Shown here: positions 44,597 to 54,871 of the stretch, piece after piece
How the letters are laid out: every line of letters begins with the position of its first letter
Numbering within the stretch: the first letter of the stretch is position 1
Source: Phaeovulum vinaykumarii
Lineage (GTDB): Bacteria; Pseudomonadota; Alphaproteobacteria; Rhodobacterales; Rhodobacteraceae
Assembly: GCF_900156695.1 (NCBI RefSeq)
Contig: NZ_FTOM01000007.1
Coordinates: forward strand, 1-64,000
Direction of reading: 5' to 3'
DNA length: 64,000 nucleotides
Notes under the pieces: generated by a model
Seen by the model: the letters and a program-made list of their open reading frames with translations, nothing else
Databases searched by the model: none
Told to the model about the DNA's origin: nothing
Made by a program: the position numbers and the translations under genes

Positions 44597-45097
44597 TCAG
44601 GCCAGCTTCGACAGGCGCTCCTCGAGCACGTCGAAGGGCACGCCGGGCTGGTCCTTGGCGCAGCGGATCACCAGCGAGGTCTTGACCGAGGCCACGTTCT
44701 CGGCGGCGGTCAATTGCCCGGTCAGGAAGCTCTGGAACGACGACAGATCCGGCGCCACGCATTTCAGGATGAAGTCGATCTCGCCATTCAGCATGTGGCA
44801 TTCGCGCACCAGCGGCCAGGACCGCGCCAGCGTCTCGAAGGCCGACAGGTCCGACTCGGCCTGGCTCTTGAGCCGCACCATGGCAAAGACCGCCACCTCG
44901 AAGCCCAGCTCGCGCGCATCCACCTCGGCGTGATAGCCGCGGATATAGCCGGCCTCCTCGAGGGTGCGCACCCGGCGCAGACAGGGCGGCGCAGAGATCC
45001 CCACGCGCTTGGCCAGCTCGACGTTGGTCATGCGCCCATCGGCCTGAAGCTCGGCCAGGATCTTGCGATCGATCTCATCGAGCCTGCTGCCCGCCAT
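44597..45097 (-). CDS. Lrp/AsnC family transcriptional regulator
   Basis: 166-aa leucine-responsive-type regulator. N-terminal helix-turn-helix ([23 protein letters not shown], then [18 protein letters not shown]), C-terminal RAM ligand domain ([15 protein letters not shown]). Start at 45097 with GGAGAGGG; the longer upstream frame is a shadow. Divergent from trxB with a 334-bp spacer that contains two TTGCGCAAT repeats, likely its own binding sites. Effector unknown. Confidence 0.9.
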   Translation of the reverse strand: MAGSRLDEIDRKILAELQADGRMTNVELAKRVGISAPPCLRRVRTLEEAGYIRGYHAEVDARELGFEVAVFAMVRLKSQAESDLSAFETLARSWPLVRECHMLNGEIDFILKCVAPDLSSFQSFLTGQLTAAENVASVKTSLVIRCAKDQPGVPFDVLEERLSKLA

Positions 45098-45146
45098 TCG
45101 TCCCTCTCCGGTTTCACGCTTCGAGACCGTAGCCCCGGCCTTTGCG

Positions 45147-45217
45147 TTGCGCAATATTATTTCGCGGTCCGTCACGCAAGCGCAATCGAGCGCGATCACG
45201 AGAGCAGGTTGCGCAAT
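45147..45217. promoter_or_regulatory. pair of TTGCGCAAT repeats (candidate Lrp/AsnC sites)
   Basis: Identical 9-mers containing the palindrome TTGCGCAA at 45147-45155 and 45209-45217, 62 bases apart (about six helical turns), in the lrp/trxB interval and close to the lrp start. Same-face spacing suits an octameric Lrp-type protein. Nothing else is recognised in 45098-45431. Confidence 0.5.
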
Positions 45218-45431
45218 TTCGCTGCATTGCCTGCGAAACGGGCATCCCCACCGGCCGCGTGACGTGGTGCGGCGGCAGGGGCGGCCCTGGCCCTGCGTCC
45301 TGCACAGGCGCCCCACACGAGCGCCCCACACGGGCCTTCCGACAGCGGCCCGACCCGCGGGGGGTTTTCCGCCCCGCCCGTGCGGCCTATATCCAGACCG
45401 GCGACAAGGAGCAAGAACGCGAGGGGTGCGC

Positions 45432-46376
45432 ATGTCGGACGAAAAGCGGATGCGGGTGCTGATCATCGGCTCGGGGCCTGCGGGCTATACGGCCGCGGTC
45501 TATTGCGCGCGGGCGATGTTGCAGCCGGTGCTGGTGCAGGGCATGCAGCCGGGCGGGCAGTTGACCATCACCACCGAGGTCGAGAACTGGCCCGGCGAGA
45601 CCGAGATCATGGGCCCCGACCTGATGAGCCGGATGGAAAACCACGCCCGCGCGATGGGCGCCGAGGTGATCTCGGACCTGATCACCGATCTGGATCTGTC
45701 CACCCGCCCCTTCCGCGCCACGGGCGACAGCGGCACGACCTATGTCGCCGATGCCGTCATCCTGGCCACCGGGGCGCAGGCGCGCTGGCTGGGTCTTCCG
45801 TCCGAGGAGAAGTTCAAGGGCTTCGGCGTCTCGGCCTGTGCCACCTGCGACGGGTTCTTCTATCGCGGCCAGGAGGTCGTGGTGGCGGGCGGCGGCAATT
45901 CCGCGGTCGAGGAAGCGCTGTTTCTGACCAATTTCGCCTCGAAGGTGACGCTGGTGCACCGCCGCGACAGCCTGCGCGCCGAGAAGATCCTTCAGGACCG
46001 GCTGTTCAAGCATCCCAAGATCGAGATCCTTTGGAACCACACGATCGAGGAGGTCGAGGGCACCGAACAGCCGCTGGGCGTGACCGGCGTGCGCGTGGCC
46101 CATGTCGAGACCGGCGCGACCCAGGTGATCCCCTGCACGGGCTTCTTCGTGGCCATCGGCCATGCGCCTGCCTCGGAACTGGTCAAGGACCAGCTCGAGT
46201 TGCACCACGGCGGCTATGTGAAGGTCGAGCCGGGCACGACCCGCACCTCGATCCCCGGCGTCTTTGCCGCGGGCGATCTGACCGACCATGTCTATCGCCA
46301 GGCGGTGACCTCGGCGGGCATGGGCTGCATGGCCGCGCTCGACGCCGAACGCTTCCTGGCCGGCGAGGAGGGCTGA
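45432..46376 (+). CDS. trxB: thioredoxin-disulfide reductase
   Basis: 314-aa FAD enzyme that reduces thioredoxin with NADPH. FAD-binding [16 protein letters not shown], the redox-active [14 protein letters not shown]-binding [13 protein letters not shown] and the C-terminal [21 protein letters not shown] are intact. Start at 45432. It is divergent from an Lrp-type regulator, a gene pair common in this family of bacteria, which may regulate it. Confidence 0.96.
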   Translation: MSDEKRMRVLIIGSGPAGYTAAVYCARAMLQPVLVQGMQPGGQLTITTEVENWPGETEIMGPDLMSRMENHARAMGAEVISDLITDLDLSTRPFRATGDSGTTYVADAVILATGAQARWLGLPSEEKFKGFGVSACATCDGFFYRGQEVVVAGGGNSAVEEALFLTNFASKVTLVHRRDSLRAEKILQDRLFKHPKIEILWNHTIEEVEGTEQPLGVTGVRVAHVETGATQVIPCTGFFVAIGHAPASELVKDQLELHHGGYVKVEPGTTRTSIPGVFAAGDLTDHVYRQAVTSAGMGCMAALDAERFLAGEEG

Positions 46377-46545
46377 GGCCAAAACCGGGCGGGGCGACCC
46401 CCTTCCGGGTCGCCCGCCGCCGCCCCCGCGTCCTTCGGCCGCGCCGGCTGTCACCGGAGGGTCGCACCGGACATGCAAGGCTGCGCCATCGTCCCGGCGC
46501 GGCTTCCGGCCACGCCGGACGGGAATGACCAACGGGGGCAGGATC

Positions 46546-47097
46546 ATGCGCTGGCGCGGGGTGCATCACGTCGAATTCTCGGTTCTCGATTACGAGACCT
46601 CGATCGCGTTTTATGACCGGATGTTCGGCTGGCTGGGATGGCGCAGCTTCTCGACGCTCGATATCGGCTATCGCAGCACCTATTACATGGCGCGTTTTCC
46701 GCTGCCGCATTCCTATGTCGGCATCCAGCCGGCGCGCTCGGGCGCGAAACTGGCGCATGAGGCGCGCGCGACCGGCATCCATCACATTGCGCTCTGGGCC
46801 CGCGACCGCGCCGAGGTCGACGCCTTTCACACCGGCTTCCTGGCCGCCGAGGGGCTGACCCCGACCGAGGCCCCGGCCGAATACCCGGTCTATGCGCCGG
46901 GCTATTACGCCGTCTTCTTCGACGATCCCGTGACCGGCATCCACTGGGAGCTGGCCCATACCCCGCGGCTGCCCTCGCTCGGGCAGCTTCGGCGCTGGCG
47001 GGCCGCGCTGAAGGCCGAGGACGCCCGCCACCCCGAGCGCGGCCCCTTTGCGCAGGCGGCGATGCGCAAGCTGCCGGGACGGCCCGACAGGCCCTGA
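46546..47097 (+). CDS. VOC-superfamily (glyoxalase/dioxygenase-like) protein
   Basis: 183-aa protein with two beta-alpha-beta-beta-beta units: VHHVEFSVLDYETSIAFYDRMFGWLGW and IHHIALWARDRAEVDAFH, ending IHWELAHTP. His and Glu in those positions are the usual metal ligands of glyoxalase-type enzymes. Substrate unknown. The ATG at 46546 has AGGA upstream; 46525 is an alternative start. It stands alone between trxB and sat. Confidence 0.75.
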   Translation: MRWRGVHHVEFSVLDYETSIAFYDRMFGWLGWRSFSTLDIGYRSTYYMARFPLPHSYVGIQPARSGAKLAHEARATGIHHIALWARDRAEVDAFHTGFLAAEGLTPTEAPAEYPVYAPGYYAVFFDDPVTGIHWELAHTPRLPSLGQLRRWRAALKAEDARHPERGPFAQAAMRKLPGRPDRP

Positions 47098-47397
47098 CCT
47101 TGGCCCTGCCCCCCACGCGAGAAACGGACGGGCAAGGCGGAAGGAACCGGGAACGGCGGCCTGCGGCGCCCGCCCGCCCGAGCCGCCCTTCCCCCGCGAT
47201 GCCGCGCCGCAGCACCTTTGTTCCCGGCTTCGGCAAAATCCCGGTCACACCCTTCCTTTTTCCACGCATTTCCCTGCGCGCGGGTTGAAAGAGAATTGGC
47301 CCTCGGGCAAAAGCGCGCAAGGCCCTGACGCGAATTTCCAGCCCGCGCGCCAGCCCCGCGCCACCCTTGTGACCGTGCCATCTGCAAAGGACGTCCG

Positions 47398-49110
47398 ATG
47401 CCCAGCCCGAACCTGTCTCCGATCCCGGAACTCTATGTCTCTCATGAAAGCGCCCAGAAGCTGAAGCACGAGGCGGGCAACCTGCTGTCGTGGGATCTGA
47501 CGCCGCGTCAGATCTGCGACCTGGAACTGCTGATGAACGGGGGCTTCTCGCCGCTCAAGGGCTTCCTGAGCGAGGCGGATTACGACGGCGTGGTCGAGAA
47601 CATGCGCCTGGCCGACGGCACGCTCTGGCCGATGCCGATCACGCTCGACATCAACGACGATTTCGCCGCCCGCGTCGAGGTCGGCCAGGACATCGCGCTG
47701 CGCGATCAGGAAGGCGTGATCCTGGCGATCCTGTCGGTGACCGACAAATGGGTGCCCAACAAGTCGCGCGAGGCCGAAAAGGTCTTTGGCGCCGACGATC
47801 TGGCGCATCCGGCGGTCAATTACCTGCATCACACCGCCGGCAAGGTCTATCTGGGCGGCCCGATCACCGGCATCCAGCAGCCCGTGCATTACGACTTCAA
47901 GGCGCGCCGTGACACGCCCAACGAGCTGCGGGCCTATTTCCGCAAGCTGGGCTGGCAGCGCATCGTGGCCTTCCAGACCCGCAACCCGCTGCACCGCGCC
48001 CACCAGGAGCTGACCTTCCGCGCCGCGCGCGAGGCCCAGGCGAACCTGCTGATCCACCCGGTCGTGGGCATGACCAAGCCGGGCGACGTGGACCATTTCA
48101 CCCGCGTGCGCTGCTACGAGGCGGTGCTGGACAAATACCCGCAATCGACCACCACGATGAGCCTGCTGAACCTGGCCATGCGCATGGCCGGCCCGCGCGA
48201 GGCCGTCTGGCACGGCCTGATCCGCAAGAACCACGGCTGCACCCACATGATCGTGGGCCGCGACCACGCGGGCCCCGGCAAGAATTCCGCGGGCGAGGAT
48301 TTCTACGGCCCCTATGATGCGCAGGATCTGTTCCGCCAGTATCAGGACGAGATCGGCATCGAGATGGTGGACTTCAAGCACATGGTCTATGTGCAGGAGC
48401 GCGCCCAATACGAGCCCGCCGACGAGATCGCCGACAAGGATCAGGTGACCATCCTCAACATCTCGGGGACGGAACTGCGCCGCCGCCTGCGCGAGGGGCT
48501 CGAGATCCCGGAGTGGTTCTCCTTCCCCGAAGTGGTCAACGAGCTGCGCCGCACCTCGCCGCCGCGCGCCAAGCAGGGCTTCACCGTGTTCTTCACCGGG
48601 CTGTCGGGCTCGGGCAAGTCCACCATCGCCAACGCGCTGATGGTCAAGCTGATGGAAATGGGCGGCCGTCCGGTCACGCTGCTCGATGGCGATGTGGTGC
48701 GCAAGCATCTGTCCTCGGAGCTGGGCTTCTCGAAGGAGCACCGCGACATCAACATCAAGCGCATCGGCTATGTGGCGTCGGAAATCACCAAGAACGGCGG
48801 CATCGCCATCTGTGCCCCGATCGCGCCCTATACCGCCACCCGCCGCGCCGTGCGCGAGATGATCGAAGCCTATGGCGCCTTCGTCGAAGTGCATGTGGCC
48901 ACCCCCCTCGAGGAATGCGAGGCGCGCGACCGCAAGGGTCTCTACAAGTTGGCGCGTGAAGGCAAGATCAAGGAATTCACCGGCATTTCCGACCCCTACG
49001 AAGTGCCCGAAAGCCCGGAACTGGCCGTCGACACGACCGGGGTCGATGTCGATCACTGCGCCCATCAGGTGATCCTGAAGCTCGAGTCGATGGGCCTGAT
49101 CAAGGCCTGA
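47398..49110 (+). CDS. bifunctional sulfate adenylyltransferase / APS kinase
   Basis: 570-aa fusion. Residues 1-385 are ATP sulfurylase (QTRNPLHRAHQE, GRDHAGPGK), making APS from sulfate and ATP. Residues about 395-570 are APS kinase (P-loop GLSGSGKST, LDGDVVRKHL), making PAPS. A CysC domain at the C-terminus of Sat is the usual arrangement in Rhodobacterales and starts sulfate assimilation. Both active sites look intact. No cysH or cysI nearby. The ~300-bp interval before it holds nothing recognised. Confidence 0.95.
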   Translation: MPSPNLSPIPELYVSHESAQKLKHEAGNLLSWDLTPRQICDLELLMNGGFSPLKGFLSEADYDGVVENMRLADGTLWPMPITLDINDDFAARVEVGQDIALRDQEGVILAILSVTDKWVPNKSREAEKVFGADDLAHPAVNYLHHTAGKVYLGGPITGIQQPVHYDFKARRDTPNELRAYFRKLGWQRIVAFQTRNPLHRAHQELTFRAAREAQANLLIHPVVGMTKPGDVDHFTRVRCYEAVLDKYPQSTTTMSLLNLAMRMAGPREAVWHGLIRKNHGCTHMIVGRDHAGPGKNSAGEDFYGPYDAQDLFRQYQDEIGIEMVDFKHMVYVQERAQYEPADEIADKDQVTILNISGTELRRRLREGLEIPEWFSFPEVVNELRRTSPPRAKQGFTVFFTGLSGSGKSTIANALMVKLMEMGGRPVTLLDGDVVRKHLSSELGFSKEHRDINIKRIGYVASEITKNGGIAICAPIAPYTATRRAVREMIEAYGAFVEVHVATPLEECEARDRKGLYKLAREGKIKEFTGISDPYEVPESPELAVDTTGVDVDHCAHQVILKLESMGLIKA

Positions 49111-49139
49111 TCGCCCCTTGCCCCCAGACACTCGCGTGG

Positions 49140-49170
49140 CGCCCCGGTCTTCCGGGGCGTCTTGCGTTTT
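49140..49170 (+). terminator. intrinsic terminator after sat-cysC
   Basis: 8-bp stem (49140-49147 with 49152-49159), loop TCTT, then a T-rich tract ending TTTT, 30 bases past the stop. The remaining interval to 49448 shows no gene, only a G-rich ribosome-like site at its end. Confidence 0.7.
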
Positions 49171-49448
49171 GGCCCCCTGCGGCGGGCCCTCCGGCACCTG
49201 GGCTGCGCGCACCAACGCCGCGCCATCAATCAGGACTGTGCCCGCATCTGAATGCTCGGTTCAGCTCGCGTTGGAGCCTGGTCCCGATGTCCGCCCCTCG
49301 CCTGCCGCCGCCCCGCGCGCCGGATTTCCGGCGCCCTGCCCTGCTGGCGCCCCAGGCCCGGCGGGCCCTTCGGGCATGCCCACCCGCCCGCCACCGGACC
49401 GGCATCCGGCCGGCGCCCGATCTGAGGAGGGGGGGGGCGCGGGCGCAT

Positions 49449-51283
49449 ATGGCCAGCAACGGCGACGACACGATCACTGGCACCGCCGGCGCCGATACCG
49501 TCGACCTGGGCGACGGCAACGACAGCTTCGGCTCCTGGATCACCGACACCGGCGACGACCTGATCTTCGGCGGCACCGGCGACGACACGATCCGCGTCAC
49601 CGACACCGACGGCTTCGGCGTCCTCGCGGGGGACAGCGGCACCGACCGGCTCGAGTTCGTCTCGAACGCCACGACCGCGGGCACCTATATCCATTACACC
49701 GGCGGCGGCACGCTGGACTATTTCGAGTTTGGCACCCTGACCGAGCGCGGCACCGCGCAAGGCATCGAGAACATCACCGGCACCGATCATTATGACTGGA
49801 TCGACGCCACCTCGAACACGCTGACCGCAAGCTATGACGGCGGTGCGGGCGGCGACACGACCCATGGCGGCGCGGGCGCCGAGACCTTGCGCGGCGGCGA
49901 CGACAGCCTTTAGGGCAACGGCGGCAACAACCGAATCGAGGCCGATTACGGCAACGGCACCGCCCTGATCGACGGCGACACCGGCACCGTGGTCTTCAGC
50001 GACGGCACCGGCAACGGGATCAGCGCCACCTTCACCGGCGCGGGCAGCTTCACCTATGTCTATGACACGGTGGCCACCTCGGGCAGCGCCAGCGGCAGCA
50101 TCGACGCCGGCGCCAACAGCGGCGCCTTCAGCTGCGATCTGGGCGGAGGCGGCGACCGCTTCGCAGGAGGGACGGTTGCCGAGACGATCTCGGGCGGCGC
50201 GGGCGATGACGTCATTGCCGGGGGCGCGGGCGATGATCGGCTGACTCTGGCACCGGGGCCGACACGCTGGGCTTCAGCGTCGGCGACGGCGACGGCGCCG
50301 ACACGGTGACCGATTTCGACATGACCGACGACGGCTTCGGCCGCACGTTCGACCTGATCGACGTCAGCGCGCTGACCGATGCGAACGGCAATCCGGTCAA
50401 TGCCTGGGATGTCAATGTCACCAACGACGGCTCGGGCAATGCGCTGCTGACCTTTCCCAACGGCGAGACGCTGACCCTGATCGGCATCCCGCACACCAGC
50501 GTCTCCAGCGCCAAGCCCCTGTATTCCATGGGGATCCCCTGCTTTGTCGCGGGCACGCGGATCGACACGCCCACCGGCCCCCGCCCGGTCGAGGATCTGC
50601 GCGCGGGCGATCTGGTGCGGGTGCGCGACGGCGCAGCGCTGCCCGTGCTCTGGGCCGGGCAGAGCCTGGCCGGGCGCGCCGCGCTTGACGCCGATCCGCG
50701 GATGCGCGCGATCGAGATCCGGGCCGGGGCCTTGGGCAGCGGTGCGGGTCTCGGGGCGGCATTGCGTGATGGTGCCCCTTGCCCCGCACGCCCCCTTGCG
50801 CCCCACGGCCCCCTTGCCCCCCACCACCTGCCCGCCACCCGCGACCGCCCCGGCGATGCGCCCCCCGAACGGTTGGTGCGAGCGGGCCATCTGGCCGCCA
50901 CCGGCTGGGGGGGGCGTGCGCCTCCTGCGCGGCCTGCGGCGCGTTGCCTACCACCACCTTCTGCTGCCGCGCCACGCGCTGGTCTGCGCCGAGGGCTGTG
51001 GCTCGAAAGCCTCTGGCCCGGCCCGATGGCCCTTGCCGCCCAGGACCGCGCCGGCCAGCTTGCGCTTCTGGCCGCGCGCTCCGATCTCTTTGCCGCGCTG
51101 ACGGGAATGGTGGCGGTCGAGCGACTCTATTCGCCGCGGGTGCGCCCGCTCTTGCCGCGCCGGGCGGTGACGCGCGCGGCCTGCCGCGACTGGAGCCGGC
51201 AGGCCGGGGCCTTTGCCTGCGCCGATGCCGCCGACACCGCGGGCGATCAGCCGCCGAAAGTCAGCGCCTTCATCCGCCGCTGA
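49449..51283 (+). pseudogene. decayed RTX-repeat / Hint-domain surface protein gene
   Basis: The frame starts MASNGDDTITGTAGADTVDLG with several calcium-binding RTX nonapeptides (GGTGDDTI, GGAGAETLRGGDDSL). An in-frame TAG at 49911 replaces the Tyr expected in the repeat GGDDSLYGNGG. Reading continues in frame with further repeats to about 50245, where one base is missing; the next frame gives TGADTLGFSVGDGDGADTV and a good Hint domain start (GIPCFVAGTRIDTPTGPRPVEDL). Between about 50750 and 51000 the frame shifts out (VAYHHLLLPRHALVCAEG is in another frame) and back (ESLWPGP). At least four lesions, so the gene is dead. Confidence 0.8.
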
Positions 51284-51996
51284 TAGGCCAGCAGCGTCGG
51301 CATCGCATTGGCCGCACGCGTCAGCGGCGTGTCCAGCGTCTGGTCCATCGCGCTTGAAAGGCCGGCATAGGCGGTCATGTCGATCCGCCGCGGCGCATCG
51401 CCCAGGAAGAACGGCTTGTCGCCCAGGATCTGCGCCAGCGTGTCCAGGATGGCCTGCGCCTTGACCGGGATCGCGGCGCGTTTCTCGCGGCTCAGCCCCT
51501 CGACCTTGAGCCGCTTGACGACCTTGCGCCGCGCCATCGGCATCACCGGGCCATTGGCCAGAAGCCAGGGCAGATGGGTGCGCATCTCGCCGAAGAAGGC
51601 GCGCCAGGTCGCGTCCTCGCCCCAGCGGCTCCAGACGATCTGCCAATAGAGATCGCGCTCGAAGGTGGTGCACAGAAGTGTCGAGAGGCCGCGTTCGGCG
51701 TCGCTCAGCCCGGCATCGAGCGCCGGCCCCTTGCCCGCGGCCTCCCATTCGGCCTCGAGCGCGTCGATGATGCGTTCGCTGTCGGCCAGCACACGTCCGT
51801 CGGGCATGGTGGCAAAGGGCAATTGCCCCGAGGGCGATTGCCGGGTCGAGCGGATCTCGGTGCGGTAGGGCAGCTTGCGAAAGCGCAGATAGGTTTCGAC
51901 CTTCATGCAGGGCGGCGAGGCATTGGGCAGCCCCAGCATGGCGGGAAACTGATAGAGAATGGTCCGGGGCGCGGCGGCGTCGTCGTCGTCGGTCAT
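51247..51996 (-). CDS. glutathione S-transferase-like (metaxin/FAXC type) protein
   Basis: 249-aa protein with an N-terminal thioredoxin-like domain (ILYQFPAMLGLPNASPPCMKVETYL) and a helical C-terminal GST domain (LGDKPFFLGDAPRRIDMTAYAGLSSA). The pattern is that of the FAXC/metaxin-like GST group rather than classic beta-class GST. Substrate unknown. AGGAAAG precedes the ATG. Its 3' end overlaps the decayed Hint gene on the other strand by about 37 bases. Confidence 0.8.
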   Translation of the reverse strand: MTDDDDAAAPRTILYQFPAMLGLPNASPPCMKVETYLRFRKLPYRTEIRSTRQSPSGQLPFATMPDGRVLADSERIIDALEAEWEAAGKGPALDAGLSDAERGLSTLLCTTFERDLYWQIVWSRWGEDATWRAFFGEMRTHLPWLLANGPVMPMARRKVVKRLKVEGLSREKRAAIPVKAQAILDTLAQILGDKPFFLGDAPRRIDMTAYAGLSSAMDQTLDTPLTRAANAMPTLLAYQRRMKALTFGG

Positions 51997-52204
51997 GGCG
52001 GTCTTTCCTGCTTGCCCCCGGCCTTCGGGGGGCCTGAACGGCCGGGCGCGGACATGACAGGGGCGCCGATGGCCCGCCCGACCTCAGGTCATAGCGCCGG
52101 GCGGGGGGATCGGGCAACCAAAAGATGTGCAGAAAAGTCATATTATCGTGCGGCCCGCATGGCGCGCCGCGCCCAGGAAAAGGGCTACCCGCGCGGCCCC
52201 CCGC

Positions 52205-53365
52205 TCAGCCCGCCGGCACCGCCCCGGGGCCGCGCAATTCCGCGCAATGATCGCGGAAGACCTGCGCCACCTTGTTCCAGCAGAACCGCGCGCGGGCCAG
52301 ATCGTGGCGCTCCTGCGCGGTGCCGGGCGCGATCAGCGCGCGCGCCACGGCCGCCTCGAGATCGGCATCGACCGCACCCAGACGGGCATCGCCCGCCACG
52401 ATGTCGCGCGGTCCGGGCACGTCATAGGCGGCCACCGGCAGGCCCGAGGCCAGCGCCTCGATCACCACATTCCCGAAGGTGTCGGTGCGCGAGGGGAACA
52501 CGAAGAGATCGGCCGCGCGATAGGCATCGGCCAGCGCCCGCCCCCGCAGCGTGCCGTGAAAGATCACCTCGGGGTGGCGCGCGCGCAAGGCCGGCAGCAG
52601 CGGGCCATCCCCCACCACGACCTTCTGGCCCGGCGTGCGCAGGGCAAGAAAGGTCTCGATGTTCTTCTCGGGGGCCACCCGCCCGACATAGAGCAGGACC
52701 GGCCCCGCCCCATTTGCCGTCCCGCGCGCACCGGGGCTGCGCCGGTCGGGCATGGCGGGGTGGAACAGCGTGAAGTCGATCCCGCGCGAAAGCCGCACGA
52801 AGCGGTTGGCAAAGCCCCAGCCGCGGAGCTGCTCTTCAAGCGAGGCGGTCGCCACATAGATGAAACGCGCCGGTGCATGGAAATGGCGCAAGCCCGCGAT
52901 GGTCAGCGCCTCGACACCGCCGCGCAGACCGCGGGGCGCGCGCACCGCCGCATAGGCCGGGAAATTGGTGTGAAAGGCGGTCGAGAAGGGCACGCCGCGC
53001 GCCAGGCACCAGCCGCGCGCGGCCCAACCCAGCGGCCCCTCGACCGCGATATGGACGGCATCGGGGGCAAAGCTCTCGATCAGCGCGGCCAGCCGGCGGC
53101 CGGGAAACAGCGCCAGCGGGATCTCGGGATAGGAGGGCAACGCCACGGCGCGGAAATCGGCCGGGCCGATCACGCGGACGGTGCAGCCCTGCGCCTCGAG
53201 CGCGTGGCAGATGTTTTCATAGGTGCGCACGACGCCGTTGACCTGGGGCTGCCAGGCGTCGCTGATGATGAGGATACGCCCGGCGTCACCGGGCACCGCG
53301 GCGCGCGCCGGGCGCACGGCGGATCTGCGCCGCAGGATCGGCGCTTGGTCCAGGGTTACCGACAT
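52205..53365 (-). CDS. GT4-family glycosyltransferase
   Basis: 386-aa GT-B fold enzyme. The N-terminal half contains ISDAWQPQVNGVVRTYENI and FSTAFHTNFP; the C-terminal half has LLYVGRVAPEKNIETFLAL and FVFPSRTDTFGNVVIEALASGLPVAAYDVPGP, the nucleotide-sugar-binding EX7E-like region. It resembles plant/bacterial SqdX and MgtA mannosyltransferases, so a glycolipid or phosphatidyl-sugar product is possible. Substrate not determinable from sequence. It is downstream of a terminator that ends the alanine symporter gene. Confidence 0.8.
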   Translation of the reverse strand: MSVTLDQAPILRRRSAVRPARAAVPGDAGRILIISDAWQPQVNGVVRTYENICHALEAQGCTVRVIGPADFRAVALPSYPEIPLALFPGRRLAALIESFAPDAVHIAVEGPLGWAARGWCLARGVPFSTAFHTNFPAYAAVRAPRGLRGGVEALTIAGLRHFHAPARFIYVATASLEEQLRGWGFANRFVRLSRGIDFTLFHPAMPDRRSPGARGTANGAGPVLLYVGRVAPEKNIETFLALRTPGQKVVVGDGPLLPALRARHPEVIFHGTLRGRALADAYRAADLFVFPSRTDTFGNVVIEALASGLPVAAYDVPGPRDIVAGDARLGAVDADLEAAVARALIAPGTAQERHDLARARFCWNKVAQVFRDHCAELRGPGAVPAG

Positions 53366-53484
53366 TCCGCATCCTTTCGGCGGGCCGCGTTCCCCGCCGC
53401 TCTATTGCGTTCAGGTGACGCCCTCGTGTCAGAACCGAAAAGGTTGCGCAAAGACCGGCCCCCGCTCGCCCGCCGGCATGAAGA

Positions 53485-53515
53485 AGGGCCGCGCCGGATC
53501 ACCCGGCGCGGCCCT
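53485..53515 (-). terminator. intrinsic terminator after the alanine symporter gene
   Basis: A perfect 13-bp stem (53485-53497 with 53503-53515) with 5-nt loop, followed on the minus strand by TCTTC, 21 bases past the stop at 53537. Confidence 0.8.
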
Positions 53516-53536
53516 GTCTTGCACGACCCGCAGATC

Positions 53537-54871
53537 TCAGGCCGCTTTCTTCCAATAGGCGCGCGTCACGGCAAAGACCGTGCCCGACAGCGCGATCAGC
53601 GCGATCAGGTTCGGGATCGCCATCAGCGCGTTCATGATGTCCGCCACGATCCAGACCATCCCGAGGTTCGAGATCGCACCGACCACGACACCGGCCACCC
53701 ACAGCAGGCGGAACGGCAGGATGATCTTGGGCCCGAACAGGTATTCGGCCGCGCGTTCGCCGTAGTAGCTCCAGCCCAGGATGGTGGTGAAGGCAAAGAC
53801 GATCAGCCCCAGGCTGACGATCAGCTCGCCCCCCGGCAGCCCCGTCGAGAACGCCAGCGCCGACAGCGCCGCGCCGGTCTCGCCGCTGGTCCAGACGCCG
53901 GTGGTGATGATGACCAGCGCCGTCATCGAGCAGATCAGGATCGTGTCGATGAAGGTGCCCAGCATGGCGATATTGCCCTGACGCACCGGATCATCGGTCA
54001 GCGCGGCAGCATGCGCGATCGGCGCCGAGCCCAGCCCCGCCTCGTTCGAGAAGACGCCGCGCGCCACGCCGAAACGGATCGCCGCCATCACCGCGGCACC
54101 GGCAAAGCCGCCGGTGGCAGCGGTGCCGGTGAAGGCATCCTCGAAGATCAGCGCGAAGGCCGCCGGAACGTCGGCGGCATTCACCACCAGGATCGACAGC
54201 GCCCCGGTGATATAGAGAACCGCCATCAGCGGAACCAGGAATTCGGCCACCGAGCCGATGCGCTTCACGCCGCCGATCACGACGATGAAGGTCAGCGCCG
54301 CCAGCGCCATCCCGGTCCACAGCACCGGCACGCCAAAGGTCGATTGCACGGCCTGCGCAACCGAATTGGCCTGCACCGTGTTGCCGATGCCAAAGGCCGC
54401 GATGGTGGCGAAGAAGGCAAACAGCCAGGCCAGCCAGGCAAAGCGCGGCCCCAGCCCGTTGCGGATGTAATACATCGGACCGCCGACGGTGCGCCCGTCG
54501 CTGCCGGTCTCGCGGAATTGCACGGCCAGAACGGCCTCGGCATATTTCGTGGCCATCCCGACCAACGCGGTCAGCCACATCCAGAACACGGCCCCCGGAC
54601 CACCCAGGAAGATGGCCGTTGCCACACCGGCGATATTGCCGGTGCCGATCGTGGCCGACAGCGCCGTGGTCAGCGCCTGAAAGGGGGTGATCTCGCCCGG
54701 ATGCGCAGCATCGCCGCGCCGGCCCTCGAACATGAGGGCGATCCCGTGGCCCAGCTTGCGCTGCGGCAGGAATTTCAGCCCCAGCGTCAGGAACAGCCCC
54801 GTCCCGAGCAACAGCACCAGGATCGGCGGCCCCCAGACAAAGGAGCTTATCGTATTGAGTAGGTCTTCCAT
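53537..54871 (-). CDS. alanine/glycine:cation symporter (AGCS family)
   Basis: 444-aa sodium- or proton-coupled amino-acid importer with about ten membrane segments. The AGCS signature lies in GPGAVFWMWLTALVGMATKYAE; other family blocks are TALSATIGTGNIAGVATAI, SNEAGLGSAPIAHAAA and GWSYYGERAAEYLFG. Length and layout are normal. It is monocistronic with a strong terminator. The 296-bp region upstream of it (54872-55167) contains nothing recognised. Confidence 0.92.
   Translation of the reverse strand: MEDLLNTISSFVWGPPILVLLLGTGLFLTLGLKFLPQRKLGHGIALMFEGRRGDAAHPGEITPFQALTTALSATIGTGNIAGVATAIFLGGPGAVFWMWLTALVGMATKYAEAVLAVQFRETGSDGRTVGGPMYYIRNGLGPRFAWLAWLFAFFATIAAFGIGNTVQANSVAQAVQSTFGVPVLWTGMALAALTFIVVIGGVKRIGSVAEFLVPLMAVLYITGALSILVVNAADVPAAFALIFEDAFTGTAATGGFAGAAVMAAIRFGVARGVFSNEAGLGSAPIAHAAALTDDPVRQGNIAMLGTFIDTILICSMTALVIITTGVWTSGETGAALSALAFSTGLPGGELIVSLGLIVFAFTTILGWSYYGERAAEYLFGPKIILPFRLLWVAGVVVGAISNLGMVWIVADIMNALMAIPNLIALIALSGTVFAVTRAYWKKAA

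Noticed and set aside
46396-46419. Hairpin after trxB as a terminator
   Set aside because: A 9-bp GC stem is present but no T run follows on either strand, so it is not called.
49911-49913. TAG in the RTX-Hint gene as pyrrolysine or programmed readthrough
   Set aside because: The codon replaces an ordinary repeat Tyr, and the gene has further frameshifts, so decay is the simpler reading. No pyrrolysine genes are seen.
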